Shown: piece by piece, positions 49,871 to 62,289 of the stretch | Layout: the number at the start of each line of letters is the position of its first letter | How positions within the stretch are numbered: the stretch's first letter is position 1 | DNA from: Dillenia suffruticosa | Lineage: Eukaryota; Streptophyta; Magnoliopsida; Dilleniales; Dilleniaceae | Assembly: GCA_033439265.1 (NCBI GenBank) | Contig: JAVTVX010000017.1 | Span: forward strand, 11,430,001 to 11,494,000 | Length of the DNA: 64,000 nt | Direction: 5' to 3' | Notes under the pieces: model-generated | What the model was told of the DNA's origin: nothing | Databases searched by the model: none | The model's input: the letters and a program-made list of their open reading frames with translations, nothing else | Translations under genes and position numbers: made by a program

Positions 49871-50496
49871 CATAAGAAGAAGAAAAATAATAATAAGAAG
49901 AAGAAACAAGATTTGTTCTTACGTTAATCCAGTTTTTTTTTTCTTTTAACTCTATTGATCTTTTTTTTTTCCTTAGATCTAGTTCCTAAGCTACCGAGAG
50001 GTGAGAAGAAACAAGGTTTGTTCCTCTACCTATCCCTCTTTTTTTCTCATATCTAATTTTTTTAAACAAGGCTCCTCCTCAATTTTTTTTTTCCTTTTTC
50101 CTAAGCCTACATCCGTATAAGTATGAACACGAACACCAATTTTCTTAGATCAAGGTTCTCTTTTTCTCAAATCCAGTTTTTTTTCCTTTTTTCATCCTCA
50201 TTTTTTTTAACAAGGTTCCTCCTCAATTTTCTCAATTTTTCTTGATTTTCTTAACAAGGTTTGTTCTTATGTTAACCCTTTTTTAATAAGATTCCTCCTC
50301 AATTTTGACCCAAATAATGAACACGAACACCCCTATTGTTGATCCGATTTTTTTAACTCTACTACATTTTTTTTCCGTTAGATCTGGTTCCTACCTAAGT
50401 TTTGTTAATTTCTTTTTTCAAATTTGTGAACTATCTCTCTCCCTTTTTTTTAGCTTTGTTGATCCAATTTTTAACCATTGTACAAATTTGTTTCAG

Positions 50497-52400
50497 ATGT
50501 CTCAACCCAAGGACAAAACTGCAAGTAATGAAGAGATGGTGATGGACTTGGAATTGAAAACTGAAAAAAAAGGAACAACCAAAGAAACATAAAATAGCTC
50601 GCAAAAGGTCTAAGGTTCGGGATCACTTTTATTCTTTTATAAATAAGAAAGGTGAGAACAAAAATACTTATAGATATTGTGGAAAAGAGTACTTTTCCTA
50701 ACTAGAATACATTGAACTAATATTTTATTGAGTCATTTGAAAGTATGTGCTTTATACACCTCCAAATAAGCCCTTTGGTCAGATTGAATTAGCTTTCCAA
50801 AGTGGAGATGGTGATGAGAAAAAGGTTAATTTAATTGTTTGAAAATTTGATCAACAAGTAATTAGGAAGACATTATGTCACATGATCATTGTGGATGAAC
50901 TTCCTTTTAAGTTTGTAAAGGGAAAAGGGTTTAAGCATTTTATGAATGTTTGTCAACCTTCATATCAAATTCCATCTAGAATCATTGTGGCCATGGATTG
51001 TTACCAGTTGTATTTAGAGGAAAAGAAATGAGTTAGGGCTCAAATTAAAGAAAATCTTGATAGGATTTGTTTAACTACAAACACTTGGACTTCTTTGCAA
51101 AAAGTTAATTATATGTATGTCACGACTCATTTTATTGATAATAATTGGAGGTTACAAAAGAGAATGTTAAGTTTTTGTCCTGTGTTAGGTCATAAAGGAA
51201 ATGATATTGAGAAAGTTGTGGATATATGTATACTTGAATGTGGTATTGACAATGTTTTCACAATAACAGTTGATAATGCTAGTGCAAATGATGTAGCTGT
51301 TGCATATTTGAAAACAAAGTTTGTTAATTGAGAAAAGTGTCTTTTGGGAGGGAAATGGGCCCATATTCAGTGTGTTGCCCACATCATGAATTTGATAGTT
51401 CAAGATGGCTTAAGCCATATTTGTGGTTCTATTGATTGTATTCGGGTTGCAGTTAAATATGTTAGGTAGTCCCTTGCAAGAATAAAAAAATTTAAAAGTT
51501 TTGTTGAGATTGAGAAGTGTTCTAACACTAAGAATCTAGTCCTGGATGTCCCATTGAGGTAGACTTCTGCCTATTTACCGCTAAATACATTCTCTTTTTA
51601 AAAAATATGTGATTGCTCATATGTGATTGCTCATACTTTTTTGGATGACATAACTTGCATTGATGTGGTTTTGAAAAAATATCTTAATGAAACTAATGAT
51701 TTTGACCTTATAGACTTGGCAACACTGATGGAAGCAAAATTTGACAAGTATTATGGGAAGACTGAAAAATTCAACATGCTTATTTTTTTTTTTCTGTGCT
51801 TGATCCTAGAAATAAATTTGAGTATCTTGAGATTTTACTCTGTGATGTGTATAGGAAAGTAGATGGAATATCAATGGCTAAACTAGTCAAAAATTCCATG
51901 TATGATTTGTATGATAACTATGTGAGAATTCATGCTCTTCCTAGTATACTCTCTACCTGTACTTGTAGGTCCTATTTTTCTCCCTCATCATTAGGGAAAA
52001 GGGCGGCAGATATAGAGCTTGCAAAAATATTAAAGGAAAAGTTCAGAATGGAGATGAAAAGGAGGAAAATTGAGAGTGGTATAGGGGGACTCTAAATTTG
52101 AGATTTTGAACTGATGGAAAGTTAATAGCCCAAGATTTCTCATTTTATCTTTGATGGCTCGTGATGTTTTGGCGATTCCAATCTCCACAATGGCTTTTGA
52201 ATCTGTTTTTAGCACAAGGAGAAGAGTTTTAGATGCATTTAGGAGTTCTTTAGCTCCTAAAATAGTTCAAGCATTAATTTGCACTGAAGATTGGTTTTGT
52301 GCAAATTCTACCCCAATAGAGGTTGAAGAAATTTGGGAGGAAATTCAACAAATTGAAGAAGGTTGTAATGTCTTGAAATTTGTTAATATTTTCAGTTATT
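50497..52400 (+). pseudogene. hAT-3 transposase, broken
   Basis: Starts at an ATG just after a splice-acceptor-like 'TTGTTTCAG'. Frame fragments show a degenerate BED finger ('YRYCGKEY', about 50660-50690), the catalytic-core stretch around 51095-51330 with 'TVDNASAND', 'CVAHIMNL' (about 51370-51400), a middle domain near 51620-52095 and the C-terminal dimerisation domain at about 52150-52330 with 'FESVFSTRRRVLD..RSSL' and 'CTEDW'. Many stops and frameshifts; not functional. The family's usual length is about 650-700 residues, consistent with the 1.9-kb span. Confidence 0.85.
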
Positions 52401-53412
52401 TTTTTTTTTTTTTACTTTTCATGATAGTTATAATTGTTTGTTTTTATTTTTGTATTCAATGGCAGAACTAGGGATAGATGCTTCTAGTATAAGTATGGAG
52501 GTACCATGATTGTAGCTTCCTAATGCAGCTTGCTGATACAGAAAAAAGTTCAAAATACAGAAAAACATATGAGATTAATTCTAAGTTTATTTTTCTATTC
52601 AATAGAGCAGTTGATGCAGCTTGCTGAGATTTTATTTTTCTATTTGTTAATATCTATTTTTAGCTTCCTGAACATTTTTGTTTTGTTTTATGATGAAATG
52701 GCTGTATGATGTGGACCTACTAGCGTCCTAATTTTGAACCTCAAATTCTGATGAAATGGCTGCATGGACCTAGTTTTCTGTTTTATTTTAGTAGACTATG
52801 GCATGACAAGAATTCTATTTACCGCCACTAGTCAACTTCTTGTTCTCTTTAGCTTGAAATATTTTTCTACCTACACCTACCGTTTTTGTCTTTGTTTATG
52901 TTTCATTCTTCTTTAGAAAGTCTAGAATTTTAAATAGAAATAATACACCAGCAAATTTCTATCGGATATTTTTACATGTATTTCTAGTGCATTGTTTATC
53001 GAAAAATTGAAATTTTTTGATGTTGACTGATTTGCTGTACTGTACCAGTATGTGAATGCATAATCGCCACATCTACTATTTTTCAAGATTTGTGTCCTTA
53101 ATATATTCCCATGCGAGTAGCAAAATCCATTCTCTTTGCTGGCAATAGAAAATATCAATTTTCATACAGCAGCCTTCTCTTCCTTTGAGCTCTAACAGGT
53201 TTGTATGAGGGACTTTTCATGTTCTGTAGTTATTCGGGTAAATGCAAACCTAAACCGGTTAACCCAAATTTTGATTTAGGTAAATTGATTTGGATTTCAT
53301 TTGATTCAGTTCGGTTCTTGGTTGAATTTTCTAAAGTTCAAAATACAAATAATCCGAACCGAATAACCCAAAAAACCAAATACCCGCTCGAATGAACACC
53401 GCTAGTTTGGAA

Positions 53413-55464
53413 ACCATAAATGATTTTTTTAATGGTTTGACATATTTACATTCACTACTCATTTTAGCATAATTATACCATTGCATTCCACTCACTAAAT
53501 ATTTTAAACTTACCCCTTAATATTTATTATTTTCGGAGGAAGTCTAGACTCATGGTATCTAGCTGGCGTTGGATTTGTCAAGAATATCTTAGCGAGACTA
53601 TTTACGGTATGGGTTATATTGTTATGCCTTACGGTATTTTGGTATATGGGTAGAGTTTACATGTATCCCAAGGTAATATTGCAGTTGCCACTTACTTGAC
53701 TTGTGGGTCGGGATATGACAATTTTATTGGTATCAAAGTATTAGATTTTAGAGATGTTCTAAATGTTTTTGAAAAGTTTTCGAATGAATTTTTTATCTTG
53801 TGGAGTTCAAAGTGTTTTTCAAAAAATATATATATATACATAAATACATATATATATACACTTAAAATGCCTCCTATGGGTCCTAGGAATAGAGATGTTC
53901 CTAGACTAGGGTACATAACACTTCTTTAAACCGAGTGAGCTAAATCTAGACTTTCCTTCTGTACCATACTATGCTTCCATGAAGAAAGGTGAGGAACGTG
54001 AATGAGAGATACCCCGATTAAACATGAGGATGGGTCATCATCCCATACTCCTCCTGCCAATGCACCATCACGCTTGGCTCCTCCATCCGGGATTCCAGCT
54101 CCACCACTTGAGACTTTTCATCAATAGATGGCATGGTGGAACATGTATGGAGTGTAGTTTCAAGCTTAGAATCCACCACCAAACCTCCCACCCAATTCTG
54201 CTATCACCCGAGCACCCCGATGGCACCCATGGCACCTCCTCTACCGGTGGTTGTGCCTCTTAGTAGGCTAACCAATGAACTATCAAAGTTAATTAAGGAA
54301 GCAAGGCAATTGTGGTACGATACATTTTCTAGGTCGAGCAACGCCATAGTGGCGAAGGACTGGATTACTAGGATCTAGAAGACGGCGACTGATATGGGGA
54401 TCAATGATAATTTGAATTTGATAGTGACAATGAGGCTACTCAACAAGAGTGGTAAGATGTGGTGGGACAATCTAAAGAGGAGAACCTCTTCCCTCATCAC
54501 ATGGGAAGGATTTTTTTAGGGCATTTGATGATAAGTATTACACCAAATTTTATCAAGATCAGAAGAGGTAAGAGTTCTTTAATCTCCATCAAGGAAACAA
54601 GTTAGAAACGGAATATGAGATAGAATTGAGAAAATTGGCCCTATTTGTGCTAGAGATGGTGGCCTCTAAGGATATTTGTGTTTGAAGTTCGAAGGGGGCT
54701 AAATCTCAACATAAGAGAGAAGATGTCGGTGACAGAGGATCATACTTTTTAGGACATTTTGGAATTAGCTTTAAGGGCCGAGAAAATGGTAGTGGAAAGG
54801 GGAAAAATTTGGAAAAATTTTGGGAAGAAAAGAAGGTTGAGTATTATGTTCTGTCAGGACCATCAAAGAAGTAGGGTAATAGCTCTCATGGTTGTAGTTA
54901 TTTCACGGGCTCCGTTGGCCCACCACAAGGCCAACGTGTATAGAAAATGGGTACACCTTCCGCCAGTGAAATTTCCAGGGTTAAGATGGCGGAGAATAAG
55001 TAGGTACGGTATAATAATTGTAGAAAGTTTCACCTAGGAGTTTGCCTAGCTCTGAGAAAGTGTTTCTAATGTGGCAAGGAGGGACATTTTTGCAGCAATT
55101 GCCCATAATTGGCTTACAGATACAAGGAAGTCAACCCAACCAGGAGCAGACCGGTCAACACTTCGTTACCACCCACAACTGCTACTCAACAGATGGGAAA
55201 CATGAGCAATACAGTGGCCACTTAGTGACCCCAGACCTGAGCGCTCAAACCTGAATTTATGTTATGACCAATGAAGAGTCTCAAAACAACCCCAACGTGG
55301 TTACAGGTAAACTCAAACTTACTTGAATAGTAACATCTAGAGAAACTTTTTGGGGCTTTTATCATTATGGTAGGATAAATTTTCAAGTCTTGTTGAGTTT
55401 TATAGGTGTTGGCATAAATTATATATATATTTTTTAAAAATCCGAATAGTTGCATGGTATAAAA
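53413..55464 (+). mobile_element. Tekay-like gypsy fragment: LTR end, primer site, gag, start of protease
   Basis: An LTR remnant ends 'GGGATATGACA' at 53720, is followed by six bases and by TTGGTATCAAAG (53727-53738), a variant tRNA-Met primer site, and then by gag. The coding remnant stops in the protease region near 55320, and the CACTA element begins at 55465. The rest of pol and the 3' LTR are absent from the window. The LTR end resembles the edge of the solo LTR at 44775 read on minus. Confidence 0.75.
53866..55325 (+). pseudogene. Tekay-like gag with zinc knuckle, truncated
   Basis: Begins 'MPPMGPRNRD', then Pro/His-rich sequence, the retrotransposon gag domain ('WWDNLKRR' near 54460, 'KYYTKFYQDQKR' near 54540, 'EFFNLHQGN') and one CCHC knuckle near 55050-55110 reading C-x2-C-x4-H-x4-C, with a stop codon inside the first C-x2-C. 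It ends with 'DVVTG'-like protease-lead sequence ('NVVTG'). Stops and frame changes occur throughout. Confidence 0.8.
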
Positions 55465-55935
55465 CACTACAAAAAAAGAATTTTGCAATGAAATTCTATG
55501 AAAAGCTCATTGCTAATAGCTTGTTGCAAATATTAGTGACGAAATCCTTGATGTTTGTCGTAAATTTTGGGATAACAATGTTTCGTCACAAAATTCATTG
55601 CTAATATTAGTCACAAATAATTTTTTGTTGCAAATTAGTGACAAATTTGGTGACGAAACATTGTTCCTCGCAAAATTCAAGATGAAAAATTATTCGTCAC
55701 AAATTTCGCGATGAAATATGGTTTGTCAGAAGATTTGGTCACAAATTTTGTTAGTTGCTGAATTTGTTGCTAATTATAGCCATGAATCATCGGTCGTCAC
55801 AAATTAGTGACGAATTAGCGATAAATATTTTGCAACTAATTTAGAGATAAATTTTTGTGACGAACTTAACGATAAATTTAGTAACGAATTTGAAAAATAT
55901 AGCGATGAATTTTGCGATGAATCTAGAAATTTTGG
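55465..55935. repeat. CACTA terminus and subterminal repeats
   Basis: After the CACTAC terminus, about ten copies of a GTGACGAA / TTCGTCAC core, often as 'TTCGTCACAAA' or 'TTAGTGACGAA', occur in both orientations over 470 bases. In En/Spm such subterminal arrays bind the TNPA-type protein. The array decays toward 55930. Confidence 0.8.
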
Positions 55936-56277
55936 ACAAAAATTAATTTTAATGGTATATAATGTCAAACATTAATATGAAATTTCTCCTGTCTCTGCTA
56001 GAGATGTGCTCGGTCCGATTTGGACTCGAAAACCGGCCCAGCTGGCCCTAAAAAGCCCGGCACATGAATCGGACCGGAGCTACAGTAACCCAGCCCGGCC
56101 CTAACCGGGAATTGTAGCGGTTCGGGCTGGTTCAACCGATTTTGGAATAGGGAACCAGCCCGGCTGGTTCCAACGGTTCTTTTTTTTTTGATTTTTTTTT
56201 TGAATTTTATCTCTCCCAACAGCTATAAAACTGCTATTTTTGAGCTTATTTTGGTCTATAAGGTCAAAAAATTTTCC

Positions 56278-56285
56278 TATAAATA
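56278..56285 (+). promoter_or_regulatory. TATA box of hAT-2
   Basis: TATAAATA within 'CCTATAAATACCTTA', the counterpart of 5494-5501 in hAT-1, with conserved flanks on both sides. Confidence 0.6.
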
Positions 56286-56986
56286 CCTTACACCCTATTT
56301 CCAAAATCTCCACAACAAAATATTTATCTCTCTCTCACATTTACATTTTCTCAATATTACAACATTCTCTCAATTTTCATTAATATTTCTATTATCATTT
56401 CCTTTTCACCATTATTACAATTCTCTATATCATTTTCATTACCATTTTTTATACCATTTCTACCAATTTCTACACCATTTCCATTATCATTTCTACCATT
56501 ATCTTTATTTCTATCATTTTATTCATTAAACACATTCTCAAATTTGTATTTTAAATTTTTGTGAAACCCATTGACTCAGTAAACAATGACATAACATGTT
56601 TATGAAAGTTCTATATGGGGGCAACTAATTGTCGAAGGAAAGAAATATTTCAGCAAGGACAAACAAGCTCCACCTCTTACCTAAAAACTTTCCTGGTATT
56701 TTTGCTAGAGAACGGTTTGGGTGGAGAATAGAGAATTATAAATTTTCTACGACCTTCAACATTGATCAAGATTTGGTAAGATTTCAAGATTGAGAGTTCA
56801 AATTCAAGATTTTGCAAAAAACAACTATGATATCCGTCAAGTCGGTACATTTAATTTTTTTGCATCTTTATTTTCTTGCATTTGTATTACATTTGCATTA
56901 TTTTTTAAAAATTTAATCTTAAATTTCATTTTAAAAATTTAATCGTATATTTTATTTTGAAAATTTATTCTTAATTTTTTAATAAA

Positions 56987-58984
56987 ACGACCGAAACACA
57001 CTCTTCCCAATTTTCTCAACAATCTCCTCTTCTTCTATTTTTTTTCAAGATGAAATTCTTGAAAATGTATATATTGAAACGCTTTTGGAAGAAACTGAAT
57101 ATAGTAACACAAAATTTAATACAATACGGATTAAAAAAGATGATATTAATATATGGATATTTTTTGAGAAAAAAATGATGAATAAAAAGTAATTTGTAAA
57201 ATTTGTCATAAAAAATATAAATTTTTGAAGAGTTGGGGGTAGACACACTTAGAAGACACTTAGTTAATAATTATTCAGATAAATTATCACAAACAAAATA
57301 AGAATAAATTGCTATAGGAGAGAGTTAATATATCTGATACTTTTAAATATAATTCGGATAAAAAAAAATTAGACAAATAGAATAGCTAGCAAGAAAAAAA
57401 TTACACTTAGCATAGTTGCATGTCCCGTATTTGAAGAATAAGTATAAAAATATTTACAATCCGGTTATAAAAATAGTAGTAGAAGATTCGGTAAGAGGAA
57501 ATCATTAGGTAAATATCAAGAATTAAAAAATGATATAATTACACAATTTATGACTAGTGATTGTAAATTTTCATTAATTTCGGATAGTTGAAAAAATGAG
57601 CATAAAAAAGAATATTATATTATAGTAATATGTTATTGGATAAATAATTCATGATTTTTAGAAAAAAGATTTTAGTTTTTCAATGTTGGGAATTTCGATA
57701 TTTCGGTACACATATAATTATAATAATTTTAAATATTGTTTATGACTATGGAATAAGTGATAGAATTTTTTCTATTTCATTTGATAATATTTCGACTAAT
57801 ATTACTGCGGTTAATAGTTTAAAAATTTTTTTAAAAATAATTGTAAATGAAACTTTTTTTCATATTAGATGTGTATGCCATATAATTAATTTATGTGTTA
57901 AGAATGGTTTAGTAATGAGAGAACTATTTTTAAAACCTATTCACGATTTAATTTATCAAATAAGAAATTCTTCTACAAAAATCCAAGAAATTAGACAATT
58001 ATGTATGTTATATAATAAAAAATATAAAAAATTTATAATAGAATGCGACATTAGGTGGAATTCAACATATGACATGTTACAAGGTGTACTTTCTTTTCAA
58101 ACATTTTAATTGAATTTACAAATTCAAATTACGAATCTAATTTTATTGATAAAACCGCTTTCGATTTTGCATCTACACTTATTAAATTATTGAAAATTTT
58201 TTATTTATGTATAAATTTATTTTTCGGATATTATTATCCAACTACTCATTTAATGTTACCAAATCTTTGTAAAATTATATATATATTTAATGAATTTAAA
58301 AATAAAAAAAGATTTGGTAAAATTATTCTTTCTATAATTTTTTTTTAAATATTATGAAAAAATTTCAATTTTATATTTAGTTGCAAGTGTATTAGATTCA
58401 CATGTTAAGGTTGAAGGTGCTGAAATGTTAATAAATTGTTTTGCATAAACTTTTCCATTAGAAGTGTCTATTAATCCATATTTTTTAAAATAACAAATAT
58501 TTCATACTTTATAATCAATATTTGAACTATATGAAAAGGAAAATAATAATTTAAATACTAATAATGTAGGTAATAGTAGTAATAGCATTCAATCATTTTC
58601 ATTTTTATTTAATCTCTTACACATGTTAGGAAAAAAGTAAAGAATTTTATTATCATCATTTAATGAATTACTTTTATATAAACAAATATCTAGATTAGAA
58701 AATTTTGATGATACATATTTATATGATATATTAGGTTGGTGAAAAAATAATATATCGTATTATCCAATTTTGGCCTGGTTAAAAATGTACTAACCCCTTC
58801 GATATCTATAGTGCCATCAAAAAGTGCTTTTAGTGTAGGTGATCGAATGTTAACCGAGAAATGTATAAATTTAGCGGACGATACTTTAAAAATCTTAATT
58901 TATATTAAAAATTGGAAGGATACAGAAAAAAGAATGTAACGAATCATCAAGATTTCGGAAGATGATAAACAAGAAATAGAATAA
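56987..58984 (+). pseudogene. hAT-2 transposase, broken
   Basis: Aligns from end to end with the hAT-1 transposase. The start codon is ACG at 56987-56989 where hAT-1 has ATG. The BED finger region (about 57190-57290) and later parts contain frameshifts and many stops. The best-preserved part is 57651-58109, with 'SFDNISTN' and 'CHIINLCVKNGL'. The C-terminal dimerisation region lies at about 58700-58920, and the frame ends at TAA 58982-58984. Far more decayed than hAT-1. Confidence 0.9.
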
Positions 58985-59793
58985 TAATAATAATAATAAT
59001 AATAATATTTTTTTTTTTGGTATAAAAATCATTGTAAATAGAAAAAAATCAAAATAATGTAAAAATCAAAATAATATAACAAAAAAAAAAATTAGTGGGT
59101 TTTAAAATCCAAATGATGAGCTTGGTAGTAGACGTATACCGAATTCGGTGGAAGCACTCTAAAAATTTTGTGTTTCTAATTTTTATTTTTTTTTATAAAA
59201 AGTGAATTAAAAAAAATAAAATGATTAAATAAATCATTACAAGAAAGTAAAAAAAACAACAAAGTTTAAAAAAATGGAGTTATAAAAATAAAATAAAATT
59301 AAAAAATAGAGTTACATAAAAAAGAGAGTTAAAAAAATACAATAGAGAGAAAAAAAATTTTAGGCCAAACCAGGCCCGGCCCGGCCCGGTTTGAACCGGC
59401 CAGCCGGTTCCTGTTCAGCGGGCCGGGCCTGTTTAACTAAAAAAAATTTTGGAACCGGCCCGGACTGGCTTAAGAGCCACAGCCAGCCCGGCCCATGGTT
59501 CCAGGAACCACCCTTGAACTGGACCGGGCCTAGCCCGGCCCTACCCGGTTACAACTCTAGTCTCTGCTCATCCATATAACTAATCATCCAATAGCATCAA
59601 TCAACTAATGATTCAACAACAACAACTAATTATTTTAACAATGTTAAGAGTCACAACAACAACAGTATCAACAACAACAATATCAAGAGTCACAATGTTC
59701 AAATGTAATAATTAAATTAACAATGTTTATTGTTTAGGTAACCATGTTCAAATGTAACCATCAAATAACAATAAATAGTATCAAGAGTCACTA

Positions 59794-59860
59794 TCGTTAT
59801 CGTCGTCGTCGTCGTTGTCGTCGTCGTCGTCATCATCATTACCATCACAACCATCACCAT
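59794..59860 (+). repeat. Trinucleotide microsatellite (CGT)n(CAT)n
   Basis: About 14 CGT/TGT units followed by CAT and CAC units, just outside hAT-2 and beside the last Ptta exon of the CACTA element. Confidence 0.9.
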
Positions 59861-59914
59861 CACAAGCATTGTCACCAGGAGATAGAGAAGGGAGAATTTG
59901 ACTTGAAGCAGGGG

Positions 59915-60400
59915 CTAACTGAAGATGCTACAAGATGAGTCTTTGTTATGCGCGTAACTCATTAACTTCGTTGTCTCTTTGCCTCTATTGTGCATATACC
60001 TTTTTAAGTTCGTTGTCTCTTTGCGTAGTAGGTTTTTCAAGTAGCTCACCTCTTGGGTTAATTGTATTATTTCTATTCTTATTGTTGTCATGGTGGAAGA
60101 AGATAGACCAATGGTTTTGCAAGTCCTGTTCAAAGAATCCATCCCAAGTACTCTTCCCCTTTTTGCTTCACCAGTTGCCTCAAGCTATAGAGCCATACTT
60201 TTAACAGATAGCTCAGATGAGACAGCATCATCACTACCATTCGAATTCCTCAGTAAAACCTTATCATATTTTTCTTGTATTGTCATTAGGAAAATTAGAA
60301 GAAAATGAAAATAAGAATATAATGAAATATCAAACAAAGAAATCAAAGTGCCCAAAGTGGACACCTTATGAGAAAGTATCCGAATAGAACCCACCCAACA
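59915..60400 (-). pseudogene. CACTA Ptta/En/Spm transposase, C-terminal exon
   Basis: On minus: 'QEKYDKVL', an acidic Ser-rich stretch, then 'GEAKRGRVLGMDSLNRT' followed by a Ser/Thr-rich stretch and a coiled-coil-like 'LTQEVSYLKNLL'. This is the usual C-terminal layout of plant CACTA TNP1-like proteins (G.PK.GRVYG.GS, Ser-rich linker, coiled coil). At least one in-frame stop separates 'MAL' from 'LEATGEAK'. Confidence 0.7.
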
Positions 60401-61469
60401 AAGAAAAGATGGATGAAGCCCACCATCAGCTTGGAATAATTAGAGTATGGTAGATTTATATGTTAAATTACACTAAAACAGAAAAAAAAAAACATGCTAA
60501 TGCCCTCCCTATGGGGCTGGTGCAAAAGCTAATTAAAAAAATTACAAAAAAAAGAACTAAGGGAGAGGGGAAAAGAAAGAAAAAAGGAAAGTGGAATATA
60601 ATTTGAGTTTGAAATCACACTACCAGCATAAGGAGGACCATGCTTACATTATACCGAAACAAGATTAGCTTAGCATTTGAACAAAGTTTGAGCTTTATTC
60701 CTGCATGCCCTAGTTAAGGAAAATAAAATACTAAAAATAAAGGGAAAAAAAAAAAGGAAGAAGAAGAACAACAGCAACAATGTAACCATATTTGATTAGG
60801 GCAACTAGCCTAGCCGCTCTCTCCTCCCTTGCCTTCTCCCTTAAGGCTCTCATTCTTGTATATTTAGGTGAGTCCTTATTAACCCCTCCACAATCAAAAT
60901 TTCTATCCCAAGAACTATATTCAAAGAAATTGAGGATTTACCAATACCTTTCAGGATCTTTGAACAAATAACTTTTCTGCAAATTATACACATGCAGATA
61001 AATAAAATATTCTAGTGTGAGTCTTTTTTTGAAATGAACAGTTAGCCTGCTATTTCTACCAATGTAAGACAATAGCTGTCTTACCTAAGGAGCTCCATTT
61101 TGAAAACCAACAATTCACAAAAAATTTTTCTTTTAAAAAGGAAAAAAAATGTACTAGGTTAAGGCTTTAATGCTTGTGAAGGGGGTGTTTACGTAATGGT
61201 GGATGAAGATTTGAGAATTTTCAAGTTGATTTCTATTGAACAAAGGTAATATAATCATTAGCTTTATGAAAGTAAAGGAGAATGGAGAAGGTATTTTGGT
61301 CATTTAACTTAGGATGTTGGTTTTTTTATTCTTAAGTAAGCAAGTTGATTTCATACCTTAACGGCCATTCTTGTCTGTAAGCACCAAGATAAAGAAAGAG
61401 AACTGTCATATCAAAGCAAAAGACAAAGCAAGAAAAAAGAGAGATATTACGAGGAAGAGAGAAAGGCTT

Positions 61470-61733
61470 TGTGACACTATGGCTGTACAGAGACAATCAT
61501 GGGAATTACAAAATCCTCTAGTACTATGGATGAAGAATTCAGGAACCATCACCAACAATGTCAGCCCATTAAAAGAAGGAGATGAAGATATCTTAAAATC
61601 AGCTCTGATTGCTTTTTGAGCAAAGGAAGAAGAGATTGAGAGGAAAAAGACTGAGGTGAAGGAGAAAGTCCAAACTCAGTTTGGTCGAGTTGAAGAGGAA
61701 ACTAAGCACTTGGCTGAGATCCGAGAAGTAAGT
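61470..61733 (+). pseudogene. Captured host gene fragment: RAB6-interacting golgin/DUF662 family
   Basis: The + frame reads 'SPLKEGDED', 'KSAL', a TGA stop at 61617-61619 where the family has Arg, then 'AKEEEIERKK', 'EVKEKVQTQFGRVEEE', 'TKHLAEIRE', and ends exactly at a splice donor (GAA then GTAAGT at 61728). This is the conserved N-terminal coiled-coil block of plant DUF662 (GORAB-like) proteins, thought to act at the Golgi. The rest of the gene is missing. The preserved donor shows that genomic DNA, not mRNA, was copied. The fragment lies between two exons of the CACTA transposase on the opposite strand, so it is probably intronic cargo. Confidence 0.7.
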
Positions 61734-62289
61734 AAAAATGTTACATCGATTCTTTGCACTAAGACATGCCTAGTAAACAAGACACAGCAAGGATCTCTAA
61801 TCAAATTAAGAATGGAATCCCCTACTATTATGAGAGAGGGGTTATAGGACTTGTGTTCAGATTACAATGACATTATTCATCCCCAAAATTTAATTAATAA
61901 TGATCAAATAGAAGAGTATATATTAGGGATCAAAGAATCAATTTAGGCAGTGAAAAGAAACTTAGGAGAGATTAATCTAATAAATTCATCTTCCAACGCT
62001 GTTATGGTAGGTTCAACACTATATGTTCAAATCAACATTGTCATTACAATTAAACAAGATATGTTCAAATTAATATCATCATTACAATTAAACAAGATAT
62101 GTACAACAAGATAATATTGTTATGATAGGTTTAAATATGTCCAACATAATCAAATAAAAATGACCCATGTAGTTGATAGAAAAAGATACAACAATCAAGT
62201 TGGGAACTAACATTTTTCATACATCGATAACTAATCATCCACTTTCATACTTATTCTGATATGACATGAGTTCATTAAGCCACTAAAGC

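Larger units (their letters stand above)
49477..53404 (+). mobile_element. Complete hAT transposon of a second family (hAT-3)
   Basis: A 3928-bp element with the perfect 8-bp target duplication GTTTGGAA at 49469-49476 and 53405-53412. Termini read inward: TAGGGGTGTTCATTATTCGG on the left and TAGCGGTGTTCATTCGAGCG on the right. Subterminal regions carry repeated 'GGTTCGGGTTAA'/'CCGAACCG' words. It differs from hAT-1/hAT-2 in ends and coding sequence; the protein recalls RICESLEEPER/DAYSLEEPER-type hATs. Orientation is set by the transposase remnant on +. Confidence 0.92.
55999..59559 (+). mobile_element. Complete hAT transposon, copy 2 (hAT-2), nested in CACTA
   Basis: A 3561-bp element with the perfect 8-bp target duplication GTCTCTGC at 55991-55998 and 59560-59567. 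Termini read inward: TAGAGATGTGCTCGG and TAGAGTTGTAACCGGG. It has the same GC-rich subterminal arrays, TATA box, repetitive leader and transposase as hAT-1, but in the opposite orientation and more diverged. A block at 59095-59165 (with 'ACCGAATTCGGT' and 'ACCAAGCTCATCATTTGG' on minus) is strongly conserved with 2705-2775 of hAT-1. Confidence 0.93.
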
